Shown here in pieces: positions 8,150-15,504 of a stretch of 64,000 nucleotides of DNA. The number at the start of each line of letters is the position of its first letter. The stretch's first letter is position 1. This DNA comes from an uncultured Bacteroidota bacterium (GTDB taxonomy: Bacteria > Bacteroidota > Bacteroidia > Bacteroidales > UBA932). The DNA is taken from NCBI GenBank assembly GCA_937901965.1, contig CALGSW010000016.1, positions 153,909 through 217,908 of the forward strand, given 5' to 3'. The notes below the pieces were generated by a model, which ran no database searches, was not told the DNA's origin, and was given only the letters and a program-made list of their open reading frames with translations. Position numbers and translations under genes: made by a program.

Positions 8150-8890
8150 TCAACCTCCCTTTTTCCATTCCATTGTATCAGATTCTGACTCATAAAGGAG
8201 ATATTCAAACCCGTTAATCCATTCGCCAAGTATATACATTTTACCACCGGCAGGCGTTAACACAACTCCCGGGAGGTGCAAATGGCCAAAGATATAATAA
8301 TCCGCCGGCTGAGTAATCTCTCTTTCACAAACATATTTGTATAAAGGGTGCCCCTCAAGATTAAAATTACTTCTTACTCCTTTATAAAGTCTGTTGTGAA
8401 CAGACCATCTTGAAGCCAGAGCAAATGCCCATCTTGGATGTATATTGCTGAACATTCTCTGTAGAATCTTATTATGAAAAACAGACCTTAAAAAAAGGTA
8501 TTTTTTGTCATCTCCAGGTAAACCATCTCCGTGACCAAGACAAAATTTCTTACTCCCGATTATTGTTTGAAATGGCTCGTTAAGAATCTCCATCCCCAGC
8601 TCTTCTCTGAAGTAACCAAATGCCCAAACGTCATGATTTCCTTTAAAAAAATAGAGTTTTACCCCTCTGTCGTTTAATCTTGCAAGAGAGCCAAAGAATC
8701 TTGTGAATCCCTTGGGGACAACATATTTATATTCGTACCAGAAATCAAAAATATCTCCAAGCAGGTATAATGCACTGGTCTCTTCAGGCAATGATTCTAT
8801 TGCACTGACAAGCCGTCTCTCTCTATCTTTGTAGTCACCTACCTGCAATCCAAGATGCACATCGGATATGAAACAGACGTAATTCTTCAT
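8150..8890 (-). CDS. lpxH: UDP-2,3-diacylglucosamine diphosphatase
   Basis: LpxH removes UMP from UDP-diacylglucosamine to give lipid X, an early step of lipid A synthesis at the cytoplasmic face of the inner membrane. The 246-residue protein shows the calcineurin-like metallophosphatase motifs in order: DVHLG (10-14), GDIFD (45-49), GNHD (84-87), HGDG (about 119) and GHLHLPG (about 203). The typical LpxH segment FLRSVFHN follows the third motif. It is the last gene of an ftsX-DUF3098-uppP-lpxH unit, 12 bp after uppP. Confidence 0.9.
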   Translation of the reverse strand: MKNYVCFISDVHLGLQVGDYKDRERRLVSAIESLPEETSALYLLGDIFDFWYEYKYVVPKGFTRFFGSLARLNDRGVKLYFFKGNHDVWAFGYFREELGMEILNEPFQTIIGSKKFCLGHGDGLPGDDKKYLFLRSVFHNKILQRMFSNIHPRWAFALASRWSVHNRLYKGVRSNFNLEGHPLYKYVCEREITQPADYYIFGHLHLPGVVLTPAGGKMYILGEWINGFEYLLYESESDTMEWKKGG

Positions 8891-8902
8891 ATTGTCGGAC
8901 TT

Positions 8903-9691
8903 TTAAAAAAGAAGTGAAAGGAGACAGATTATTCCTATCACAGCACAATAGACAGCAAATGGTGTAAGTTTAGCGCGCTTCACGAGCGATATCATTACTT
9001 TACATGCAAAAAGTCCTGACAGGAATGCGGATATAAATCCCAAACCCAATGAGAGAGGTGAAATTTCAGATGCGTTAGATGTAAACTCTCCTGAGACAAG
9101 CTCCAAAAATGCCTCTCCTAATACAGGAATCAATACCATAAGGAAAGAGAATCGGGCAATCTCATCCTTCCTGACACCCAACAGCATACCTGTTGAAATT
9201 GTAGAGCCGGACCTTGACAATCCCGGCAGAACCGCAACAGCTTGTGCAATTCCAATTACCAAAGCTCTGCCATAAGTCAGTGTCTTCTCTTTTGGTTTTA
9301 TCATATTTGTGAGCATCAGCAAGGTGGCAGTGATAAGCAGAGATATACCCACTACTAGGAGTCCCGATCCAAATATCGCCTCTACCTGTTCTTTGAAAAA
9401 CATACCTATAATGAAGACAGGAATCATTGAAACGGCAATTTTTAAGAGATAGTCTGTTTCAGGATTCATTTTAAACTTAAAAAAACCCTTAAGTAGGTTT
9501 AGTATATCATTTCTGAAAACTACCAGAGTACTTGTTACTGTAGCGGCGTGAACAGCTACTTCAAATTTTAAATTTGTTGTCTCAATTCCCAGAAGCTCCT
9601 TCCCTATTGTAAGGTGTCCGCTGCTGCTCACAGGAAGAAATTCAGTCAGACCCTGTACAAGTCCCAACAATATAGCCTCAAACCACTCCAT
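8903..9691 (-). CDS. uppP: Undecaprenyl-diphosphatase
   Basis: UppP (BacA) dephosphorylates undecaprenyl diphosphate so that the lipid carrier for peptidoglycan and other surface polymers can be reused; overexpression gives bacitracin resistance in other bacteria. The 262-residue membrane protein shows both family motifs, QGLTEFLPVSSSGHL near the N-terminus and LPGLSRSGSTISTGM near residue 155, with about eight hydrophobic helices. It begins 2 bp after the DUF3098 gene. Confidence 0.95.
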   Translation of the reverse strand: MEWFEAILLGLVQGLTEFLPVSSSGHLTIGKELLGIETTNLKFEVAVHAATVTSTLVVFRNDILNLLKGFFKFKMNPETDYLLKIAVSMIPVFIIGMFFKEQVEAIFGSGLLVVGISLLITATLLMLTNMIKPKEKTLTYGRALVIGIAQAVAVLPGLSRSGSTISTGMLLGVRKDEIARFSFLMVLIPVLGEAFLELVSGEFTSNASEISPLSLGLGFISAFLSGLFACKVMISLVKRAKLTPFAVYCAVIGIICLLSLLF

Positions 9692-9693
9692 CG

Positions 9694-9939
9694 TTATTTC
9701 GCTTTTTTCATTATGGCATAAATTTCTACTACAAAACCGGCAATAATTAAAATGGGTGCCGCCACAATCCTTCTGAAGCTGAACATCTCCTCTCCAGTGA
9801 AGACTTGCGGATCATCTGAACCACCTCCCATCATAAGCAGATAGCCAAGTATCATAAGTGCCAGCCCCGCTAAAATCAGAACCAGATTTTGAGGAGGAAT
9901 TGCAAACTTAGGATTGTTCTGAGCAATTTTTTTAGACAT
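9694..9939 (-). CDS. DUF3098 family small membrane protein
   Basis: The 81-residue product has two hydrophobic helices around a polar loop (MGGGSDDPQVFTGEEMFSFR), the usual layout of DUF3098. Its function is unknown. In many Bacteroidetes it lies between ftsX and uppP, as here, which suggests a role alongside division or wall synthesis. Gaps of 20 and 2 bp to its neighbours indicate co-transcription. Confidence 0.85.
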   Translation of the reverse strand: MSKKIAQNNPKFAIPPQNLVLILAGLALMILGYLLMMGGGSDDPQVFTGEEMFSFRRIVAAPILIIAGFVVEIYAIMKKAK

Positions 9940-9959
9940 ATCTTAAAATATTTAAAAAA

Positions 9960-10838
9960 TCAATAATACAAATCATCAACCGGAAGAGAAAGGACTTTGT
10001 TAAGTACAATCCAGGTACTTATCAGACACAGGATGATACCTGATATTACCACTCCTGCAAAGAGTGAGATAACAAGAACCGGATCCAGAAGATCATACAT
10101 TTGTTTAAAATCTCTTTGAACAAAATACAAAATGCCGGATAAAATCCCCACTGCCAGAATGCCGGAAATCAGTCCCTGAACTACACCATCTTTTAAGAAT
10201 GGTTTTATTATGAATGATCTCTTGGCTCCCACAAGTTTCATTGTGTATATCGTAAATCTCTTAGAAAAGACATTTAATCTGACAGTATTATTAATTAAAA
10301 AGAATGATATAAAAAGAAGGAGCGAGATAAACACAAACAGCACAACTGCAATCTTTTCCAAATTTTTATTGACAATTTCAATAAGTGACTCTTCCCAGAC
10401 AACCTCTCTGATTCCGGGATTAAGCATTATCTCTGCTTCAATCATCTGCAAACTATCCGGGTGAACATAGTCAGACTTTACATGAACATCTGCAGATATA
10501 GGCACAGGGTTAAGATCAAATACCTCCAGAAAATCTTCACCCAGAATTGTCATCATCTCCTGAGTGCCCTCCTCCTTTGATACATATTTTGAACTTTTTA
10601 CAAAAGGTTTTGCTGCAATTACATCTGTCAGTGTCTTGGCAGACTCTTCTGAAATATTTGTATCAAATATGACCGATAGCTTGAGGTTTTCCTTAAAGTA
10701 ATCCTTCATCCCTGAAGCATTCACAACAACCAGCCCGCCTGTTCCGGCAAGTACCAGCACCAGTGTAATACTAATCAGAGATGAGAGGTATGAGTGTAAA
10801 AACCTCCTTGCAACATTTCTGTTATCTTTCCTCTTCAT
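9960..10838 (-). CDS. ftsX: Cell division protein FtsX
   Basis: FtsX is the permease-like partner of FtsE; together they control peptidoglycan hydrolases at the septum. The 292-residue protein has the expected layout: an N-terminal helix (about 20-40), a periplasmic domain with the VKSSKYVSKEEGTQEM region, and three C-terminal helices with KRFTIYTMKLVGAKRSFI before the second. The ftsE gene is not next to it here. It heads an envelope operon and has a TATCTTTG box only about 12 bp before its start. Confidence 0.9.
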   Translation of the reverse strand: MKRKDNRNVARRFLHSYLSSLISITLVLVLAGTGGLVVVNASGMKDYFKENLKLSVIFDTNISEESAKTLTDVIAAKPFVKSSKYVSKEEGTQEMMTILGEDFLEVFDLNPVPISADVHVKSDYVHPDSLQMIEAEIMLNPGIREVVWEESLIEIVNKNLEKIAVVLFVFISLLLFISFFLINNTVRLNVFSKRFTIYTMKLVGAKRSFIIKPFLKDGVVQGLISGILAVGILSGILYFVQRDFKQMYDLLDPVLVISLFAGVVISGIILCLISTWIVLNKVLSLPVDDLYY

Positions 10839-10849
10839 ATACCAAGCCT

Positions 10850-10857
10850 CAAAGATA
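10850..10857 (-). promoter_or_regulatory. -7 box for the ftsX operon
   Basis: The minus strand reads TATCTTTG, an exact TAnnTTTG match. It would start transcription within about 8 nt of the ftsX ATG, giving a nearly leaderless mRNA. No clear -33 element is visible. It is back to back with the box of the next, divergent gene. Confidence 0.45.
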
Positions 10858-10887
10858 TATAAATCTCATCAATTAAATTAAATTTAT

Positions 10888-10895
10888 TATCTTTG
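10888..10895 (+). promoter_or_regulatory. -7 box for the GT5-like gene
   Basis: TATCTTTG matches TAnnTTTG and lies 35 bp before the ATG at 10931. A TTG codon at 10904 that would lengthen the protein falls about at the transcription start, so the internal ATG is preferred. Confidence 0.5.
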
Positions 10896-10930
10896 TACTG
10901 AATTTGCCTAACTTATACACTATTCTGAAT

Positions 10931-11770
10931 ATGAGCGAACCTGTAAGAGTACTTTTTGTAAACTCCGAGATGGAACATTTCATGCCTGCTTCTGTAATTG
11001 CTACAGTGGGCAGATATCTTCCGCAGGGAATACAGGAGAGCGGAGCAGAGATCAGATCTTTCGTGCCAAGGTACGGCACCATAAATGAACGTCGCTACCA
11101 GCTGCATGAGGTCATCCGTCTTTCCGGAATGAATATTATAATTAATGACATTGACAGGCCGCTTGTGATTAAGGTCTCTTCAATATCTTCTGCAAGAATG
11201 CAGGTATATTTTATTGACAATGAGGATTATTTCCACAGAAAATATGTGTATACAGATGATACCGGAAAGTATTTTACTGATAATGACGAACGGGCTATCT
11301 TTTTTGCCAGAGGAGTTCTAGAAACAGTAAAAAAACTGAGGTGGAAACCAGACATAATTCATTGTCAGGGATGGATTTCTCATTTTCTTCCTCTCTACCT
11401 TAGAAAGGTATATAGCGATGACCCTATATTTACAGACAGCAAGGTAGTTCTCTCCCTGTATAATGAGTCACTTGATATGGAGTTCAATGATGAGACCAGA
11501 TCAAAGGTCCTTGTACATGGTATACGAAACAGAGACTTTGAGGTTTTTGATCCAGTAAATGGCATAAATCTTGCTAAGTTAGCCATACAGTACTCAAACG
11601 GAGTAATAATCGGGAGCAAAGAACTGCCTGCAGACATTGAAGAGTCTATCAAATCGTCCCATTTGAAAGTCCTTCCATACAGGGAGATTGACCACCCGGA
11701 AAACTCTTATATTCAAGATTACAAAAACTTTTATGACCAAATTCTGGGCAACAATGACAAAAAGGTTTAA
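10931..11770 (+). CDS. Stand-alone GT5 (glycogen/starch synthase) N-terminal domain protein
   Basis: The 279-residue protein resembles only the N-terminal half of family 5 glycosyltransferases. It starts RVLFVNSEMEHFMPASVIAT, and has the YFTDNDERAIFFARGVLETV and PDIIHCQGWISHFLPLYLR segments typical of the ADP-glucose synthase N-domain. The C-terminal nucleotide-binding domain is missing, so it is unlikely to be a full synthase. Stand-alone versions next to DUF4270 genes are, as I recall, common in Bacteroidetes. The DUF4270 gene starts within its last codons (17-bp overlap), so the two are probably translated together. Confidence 0.75.
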   Translation: MSEPVRVLFVNSEMEHFMPASVIATVGRYLPQGIQESGAEIRSFVPRYGTINERRYQLHEVIRLSGMNIIINDIDRPLVIKVSSISSARMQVYFIDNEDYFHRKYVYTDDTGKYFTDNDERAIFFARGVLETVKKLRWKPDIIHCQGWISHFLPLYLRKVYSDDPIFTDSKVVLSLYNESLDMEFNDETRSKVLVHGIRNRDFEVFDPVNGINLAKLAIQYSNGVIIGSKELPADIEESIKSSHLKVLPYREIDHPENSYIQDYKNFYDQILGNNDKKV

Positions 11771-13115
11771 TCCTTCCAAGATCCTTATTCTGGCATCTCT
11801 ATCATTACTGATATCATCATGTATTACTGTCAATAAAAAAGCCGGCGAGGGACTTGTTCCATCTGACCAGATTTTTGACATAGCTATTCAGGAGTTTGAC
11901 CTGCCTGTTCAGATGAGGGTTTCTGACAGTCTGCAAACTATGACATCAGGCGCACTGGTAGTGGGGGCTCACAAAGACTCTGATCTTGGCCTTACTACAT
12001 CTGCAGCTGCTTTCAGGCTTTATCCGCAGAATGACACAAATGATTTTGGCAGAGACCCTAAAATCAACTATCTGAGAATGTACATCCAAGTATCTGGGAA
12101 CATTGTCCTGGACGAGGCAGATACAAAGATTCCACAAAATATATATGTTCACAGACTCCTTACTGATATTGACTCACTGAAAATCTACAATAACTCTTTG
12201 TCAGAAGCAGATTACGATATAAATCCTCTGAATCCGGGAGGAAATGTCTATTTTGGTGGTGACACTCTCAATATGCAGCTCTCAAATGAGTTTGCAAAAG
12301 AGCTTGTAACTGCTACTCCGGCTGAGATGGATAGCCTGGAGTTATTCGTTAAGCGTTTCAAGGGTTTTGTTATAAGGACTGAACCACTTCCAGGCTCGCT
12401 GGAGGGCGGAAGATTTAATATCATTGTCCCTTCATCCGTTAATATGGCTCTCTCTTATAATCATGTGGACGATACAATTTCAAAGCCGGACAGTACTATT
12501 TACTATTTTACAACAGATACAGACCTCAGCATAAATTTGATAAAACATGGTTCAAAGGGGCTTGAAACTTCCGGCCCTACAGATAAAATTCTGATTGAGG
12601 GTCTTGCGGGTGTAAAACCATACATAGATATGGAACAGGTGAATAACATGATAAAGTCCTGGGCTCAGTCACAAAACACAACAACAGATAAAATTGTTGT
12701 AGCCAAAGCAGAGTTAATATTTCCATATGAATCGCCTGCCAATTATAAAGCTCTTTCTCAGTATCCGTCCCAGATTTTCCTTGCTACCAGAAATACAGGT
12801 ACCTCTTATTCTAATCAACCATATTATCAGCTCTTAAGCGAAATAAATATAAGTGATGATAAGGGGACTATAAATAAGTCTCTGCTTACTTATAATCTTA
12901 ATATCACCACCTATTTTCAGAATCTGTTAAAAGGTAAGTATACAAAAAGAGAAGAACTTAAGACCTATATGTTGCCTGTAGCATCAACCTCAAACTCAAT
13001 GACCGGAGAGGTTAGCTACTTCATTGATAATACCGTTTACTATAAAGGTGTTATCAATGGGATGAGTGCAGTAAGAAAGCCTAAACTCAGAATTGTTTAC
13101 GCTATTATTCCATAA
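11754..13115 (+). CDS. DUF4270 family lipoprotein
   Basis: The 453-residue protein has a lipoprotein signal (ILILASLSLLISSC) and a body matching DUF4270. In this family, length and content (for example GRFNIIVPSSVNMALSYNHV and AKAELIFPYESPANYKALSQ) suggest a secreted beta-rich surface lipoprotein. Function is unknown. The ATG at 11754 places the signal at the N-terminus and overlaps the upstream GT5-like gene. A strong terminator follows. Confidence 0.8.
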   Translation: MTKRFNPSKILILASLSLLISSCITVNKKAGEGLVPSDQIFDIAIQEFDLPVQMRVSDSLQTMTSGALVVGAHKDSDLGLTTSAAAFRLYPQNDTNDFGRDPKINYLRMYIQVSGNIVLDEADTKIPQNIYVHRLLTDIDSLKIYNNSLSEADYDINPLNPGGNVYFGGDTLNMQLSNEFAKELVTATPAEMDSLELFVKRFKGFVIRTEPLPGSLEGGRFNIIVPSSVNMALSYNHVDDTISKPDSTIYYFTTDTDLSINLIKHGSKGLETSGPTDKILIEGLAGVKPYIDMEQVNNMIKSWAQSQNTTTDKIVVAKAELIFPYESPANYKALSQYPSQIFLATRNTGTSYSNQPYYQLLSEINISDDKGTINKSLLTYNLNITTYFQNLLKGKYTKREELKTYMLPVASTSNSMTGEVSYFIDNTVYYKGVINGMSAVRKPKLRIVYAIIP

Positions 13116-13134
13116 GGAGTAGTTAATTCATTAT

Positions 13135-13179
13135 AAAAAAAGAGGGCGACTTTTACTTTTTAGTCGCCCTCTTTTTTTA
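13135..13179. terminator. Bidirectional rho-independent terminator
   Basis: A perfect 11-bp stem, AGAGGGCGACT/AGTCGCCCTCT, with a 10-nt loop is flanked by an A-run on the left and a T-run on the right. It can therefore stop transcripts from both the DUF4270 gene and the convergent fabF gene. It is the only classic terminator I see in the window. Confidence 0.93.
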
Positions 13180-13194
13180 TTCTTCTTAAAAGGG

Positions 13195-14448
13195 TTATTT
13201 TACCTTGCTGAAAATAATACATGAGTTATGTCCTCCAAAACCGAATGTATTATTCATAGCAACATTTACCTCTCTTTTTTGTGCTTTGTTAAGTGTAAGA
13301 TTTAGATTGTAATCAATCTCAGGGTCTTCATGTTCAAAGTTGATAGTAGGTGGTACTATCCCTGAATTTATTGCATGAATACAAGCCAGTGCCTCAACAG
13401 CTCCCGTAGCTCCGAGCAAATGGCCCGTCATTGACTTTGTTGAGCTGATATTAAGCTTATATGCATGTTCGCCGAATATCTCCTTCACTGCTTTTAATTC
13501 TGCAATATCTCCAAGAGGAGTAGATGTACCGTGCACATTGATATAATCTACTGAATCAGGTTTTAATCCTGCATCCTGTAGTGCAAGTTTCATTACCTGT
13601 GTAGCACCAAATCCTTCCGGATGAGGAGCTGTTATATGGTGAGCATCAGCACTAAGTCCTGCTCCGCTTACCTCAGCATAAATTTTAGCACCTCTGGCAA
13701 CAGCGTGTTCATACTCTTCAAAAATAAGAGTAGCAGCCCCCTCTCCCATTACAAAACCATCTCTTGTTTTATCAAATGGACGAGATGCTGTCTTGTAGTT
13801 ATCATTATTAGTTGAGAGTGCCTGTGCAGAGTTGAATCCCCCTATGCTTGGTACTGAAATACCTGCTTCAGAACCTCCTGTCACAATAATATCTGCTTTT
13901 CCAAGTCTTATATAATTAAGAGCATCGGTCATCGCATTTGTTGACGATGCGCAAGCAGATACAGTGGTAAAGTTAGGACCTCTGAAACCATATTTCATTG
14001 ATATGTGTCCGGCTGCAATATCCGGAATCATTTTTGGAATAAGGAAAGGGCTGAATCGAGGAGTGCATCCACCCTCAAAATAGCCCTTTATCTCCTGAAA
14101 CATTGTTTCAATGCCTCCAATCCCTGAACCGACAATTACACCAGCTCTGTCCAGATCTATATTCTCCGGATCTATACCTGCATCTTTGACCGCTTCGGCA
14201 GTTGCTGCCAATGCATACTGGGCAAACAGGTCTAGCTTTCTGGCCTCTTTTCTGTCTATTCCAAACTTCTCAGGATCGAAGTCTTTGATCTCACAAGCAA
14301 ATTTGGTCTTAAAAAGCGAGGCGTCAAAACGAGTTATCAGAGATGCACCGCTTGTTCCATTATCAAGGTTATTAAAGTACTCCGAGATATTGTTTCCCAG
14401 TGGGTTGATCGTTCCAATCCCTGTAACGACTACTCTTTTTAATTGCAT
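13195..14448 (-). CDS. fabF: Beta-ketoacyl-ACP synthase II
   Basis: FabF condenses malonyl-ACP with a growing acyl-ACP in fatty acid elongation. The 417-residue cytoplasmic protein has the Cys-His-His active site: Cys in VSACASSTNA, His in NVHGTSTPLGD and His in SMTGHLLGATGA. It begins RVVVTGIGTINPLG, as most FabF proteins do. It follows acpP by 21 bp. The rnc gene that often follows fabF in Bacteroidetes is not here; the next gene is convergent. Confidence 0.96.
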   Translation of the reverse strand: MQLKRVVVTGIGTINPLGNNISEYFNNLDNGTSGASLITRFDASLFKTKFACEIKDFDPEKFGIDRKEARKLDLFAQYALAATAEAVKDAGIDPENIDLDRAGVIVGSGIGGIETMFQEIKGYFEGGCTPRFSPFLIPKMIPDIAAGHISMKYGFRGPNFTTVSACASSTNAMTDALNYIRLGKADIIVTGGSEAGISVPSIGGFNSAQALSTNNDNYKTASRPFDKTRDGFVMGEGAATLIFEEYEHAVARGAKIYAEVSGAGLSADAHHITAPHPEGFGATQVMKLALQDAGLKPDSVDYINVHGTSTPLGDIAELKAVKEIFGEHAYKLNISSTKSMTGHLLGATGAVEALACIHAINSGIVPPTINFEHEDPEIDYNLNLTLNKAQKREVNVAMNNTFGFGGHNSCIIFSKVK

Positions 14449-14469
14449 TTTGTTACTTGTGTGAATTAA

Positions 14470-14706
14470 TTACTTTGCGTTGTTCTCAATGTATGCTATC
14501 GCATCTCCAACAGTAGATATCTTTTCTGCTGCCTCATCTGGAATGGTTATACCAAATGCCTTTTCGAACTCCATAATAAGCTCAACAGTGTCAAGTGAAT
14601 CGGCACCTAAATCATTAGTAAAAGAAGCTGCAGGGGTAACTTCTGATTCGTCCACTCCAAGCTTGTCTACGATGATGGCTTTAACCTTAGATGTAATATC
14701 TGCCAT
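14470..14706 (-). CDS. acpP: Acyl carrier protein
   Basis: ACP carries fatty acyl chains on a phosphopantetheine arm. The 78-residue acidic protein has the prosthetic-group site DSLD with Ser37 ([12 protein letters not shown]). Length and the [20 protein letters not shown] segment are typical. It forms an operon with fabF. Confidence 0.97.
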   Translation of the reverse strand: MADITSKVKAIIVDKLGVDESEVTPAASFTNDLGADSLDTVELIMEFEKAFGITIPDEAAEKISTVGDAIAYIENNAK

Positions 14707-14747
14707 AATTTTAAATAATTAGTTAATAAATCTGGTTTTAGTTATTT

Positions 14748-14755
14748 CAAAAATA
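14748..14755 (-). promoter_or_regulatory. -7 box for acpP-fabF
   Basis: The minus strand reads TATTTTTG, an exact TAnnTTTG match, about 42 bp before the acpP start, with T-rich sequence upstream. The 204-bp divergent spacer to purN also holds an imperfect dyad at 14815-14848. Confidence 0.5.
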
Positions 14756-14885
14756 GTGTGCAAAGAAAAGCAAAAAAAACGGAAAAAGAAAATTTCTACT
14801 AGTGAAACGTGAAAACACTATATAACTTGATACTTATTATAAGAGTGTAATTATAAATCTAATTTTTCGTTTACTATATTTTCAT

Positions 14886-14893
14886 TAACTTTG
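14886..14893 (+). promoter_or_regulatory. -7 box for purN
   Basis: TAACTTTG matches TAnnTTTG and ends 17 bp before the purN ATG, so the leader would be about 10-12 nt long. No exact -33 element is seen. Confidence 0.5.
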
Positions 14894-14910
14894 GGGCTAA
14901 AATTCTGATA

Positions 14911-15504
14911 ATGTGTCAAATTAACATCGCCATATTTGCTTCGGGTTCAGGCACAAATGCTGAAAATCTTATCAAATTCTTCTCCTTGTCAAAGCACATA
15001 AAAGTTGCACTGGTATTGTCAAACAAAAATGATGCCTATGTACTTGAAAGAGCCAGAAAACTGGGAGTCCCTTCTTATAATTTTTCACCATATGAATTGA
15101 ATGACACATCATTAGTTGATGGTATTCTTGAAAATTTTAAAATTGACTCAATTATTCTTGCCGGTTTTCTAATGAAAATTCCAGATAGATTATTAAAAAA
15201 GTATCCTGAGAGAGTCATGAATATTCATCCTTCGCTTTTACCAAAATTCGGAGGCAAAGGAATGTATGGCATTAAAGTTCATCAGGCCGTACTGGATGCA
15301 GGGGATTTTGAGAGTGGAATAACCATTCATCTTGTAGATAATGTATATGATAATGGGAAAATACTTTACCAGGCAAAGTGTGAAGTAACTAAAAGCGACA
15401 CTCCGGAAACTTTAGCGCAAAGAGTTCATTCACTGGAGTATAAACACTTCCCTGTTGCCGTAGAAGAGTATTTAATGAATCTGACTAAACAAAGGCAAAG
15501 ATAA
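14911..15504 (+). CDS. purN: Phosphoribosylglycinamide formyltransferase
   Basis: PurN transfers a formyl group from 10-formyltetrahydrofolate to GAR in purine synthesis. The 197-residue cytoplasmic protein has the substrate-binding N-terminus IAIFASGSGTNAENLI, the catalytic Asn-His in VMNIHPSLLPKFGGKGMYG, and the catalytic Asp region in SGITIHLVDNVYDNG. Length is normal. Its last 33 bp overlap the end of the convergent DUF5686 gene. Confidence 0.93.
   Translation: MCQINIAIFASGSGTNAENLIKFFSLSKHIKVALVLSNKNDAYVLERARKLGVPSYNFSPYELNDTSLVDGILENFKIDSIILAGFLMKIPDRLLKKYPERVMNIHPSLLPKFGGKGMYGIKVHQAVLDAGDFESGITIHLVDNVYDNGKILYQAKCEVTKSDTPETLAQRVHSLEYKHFPVAVEEYLMNLTKQRQR

Noticed and set aside
14707..14910. 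tRNA or small RNA in the acpP-purN spacer
   Set aside because: No cloverleaf or TpsiC-like box is found; only promoter boxes and one imperfect dyad are visible.
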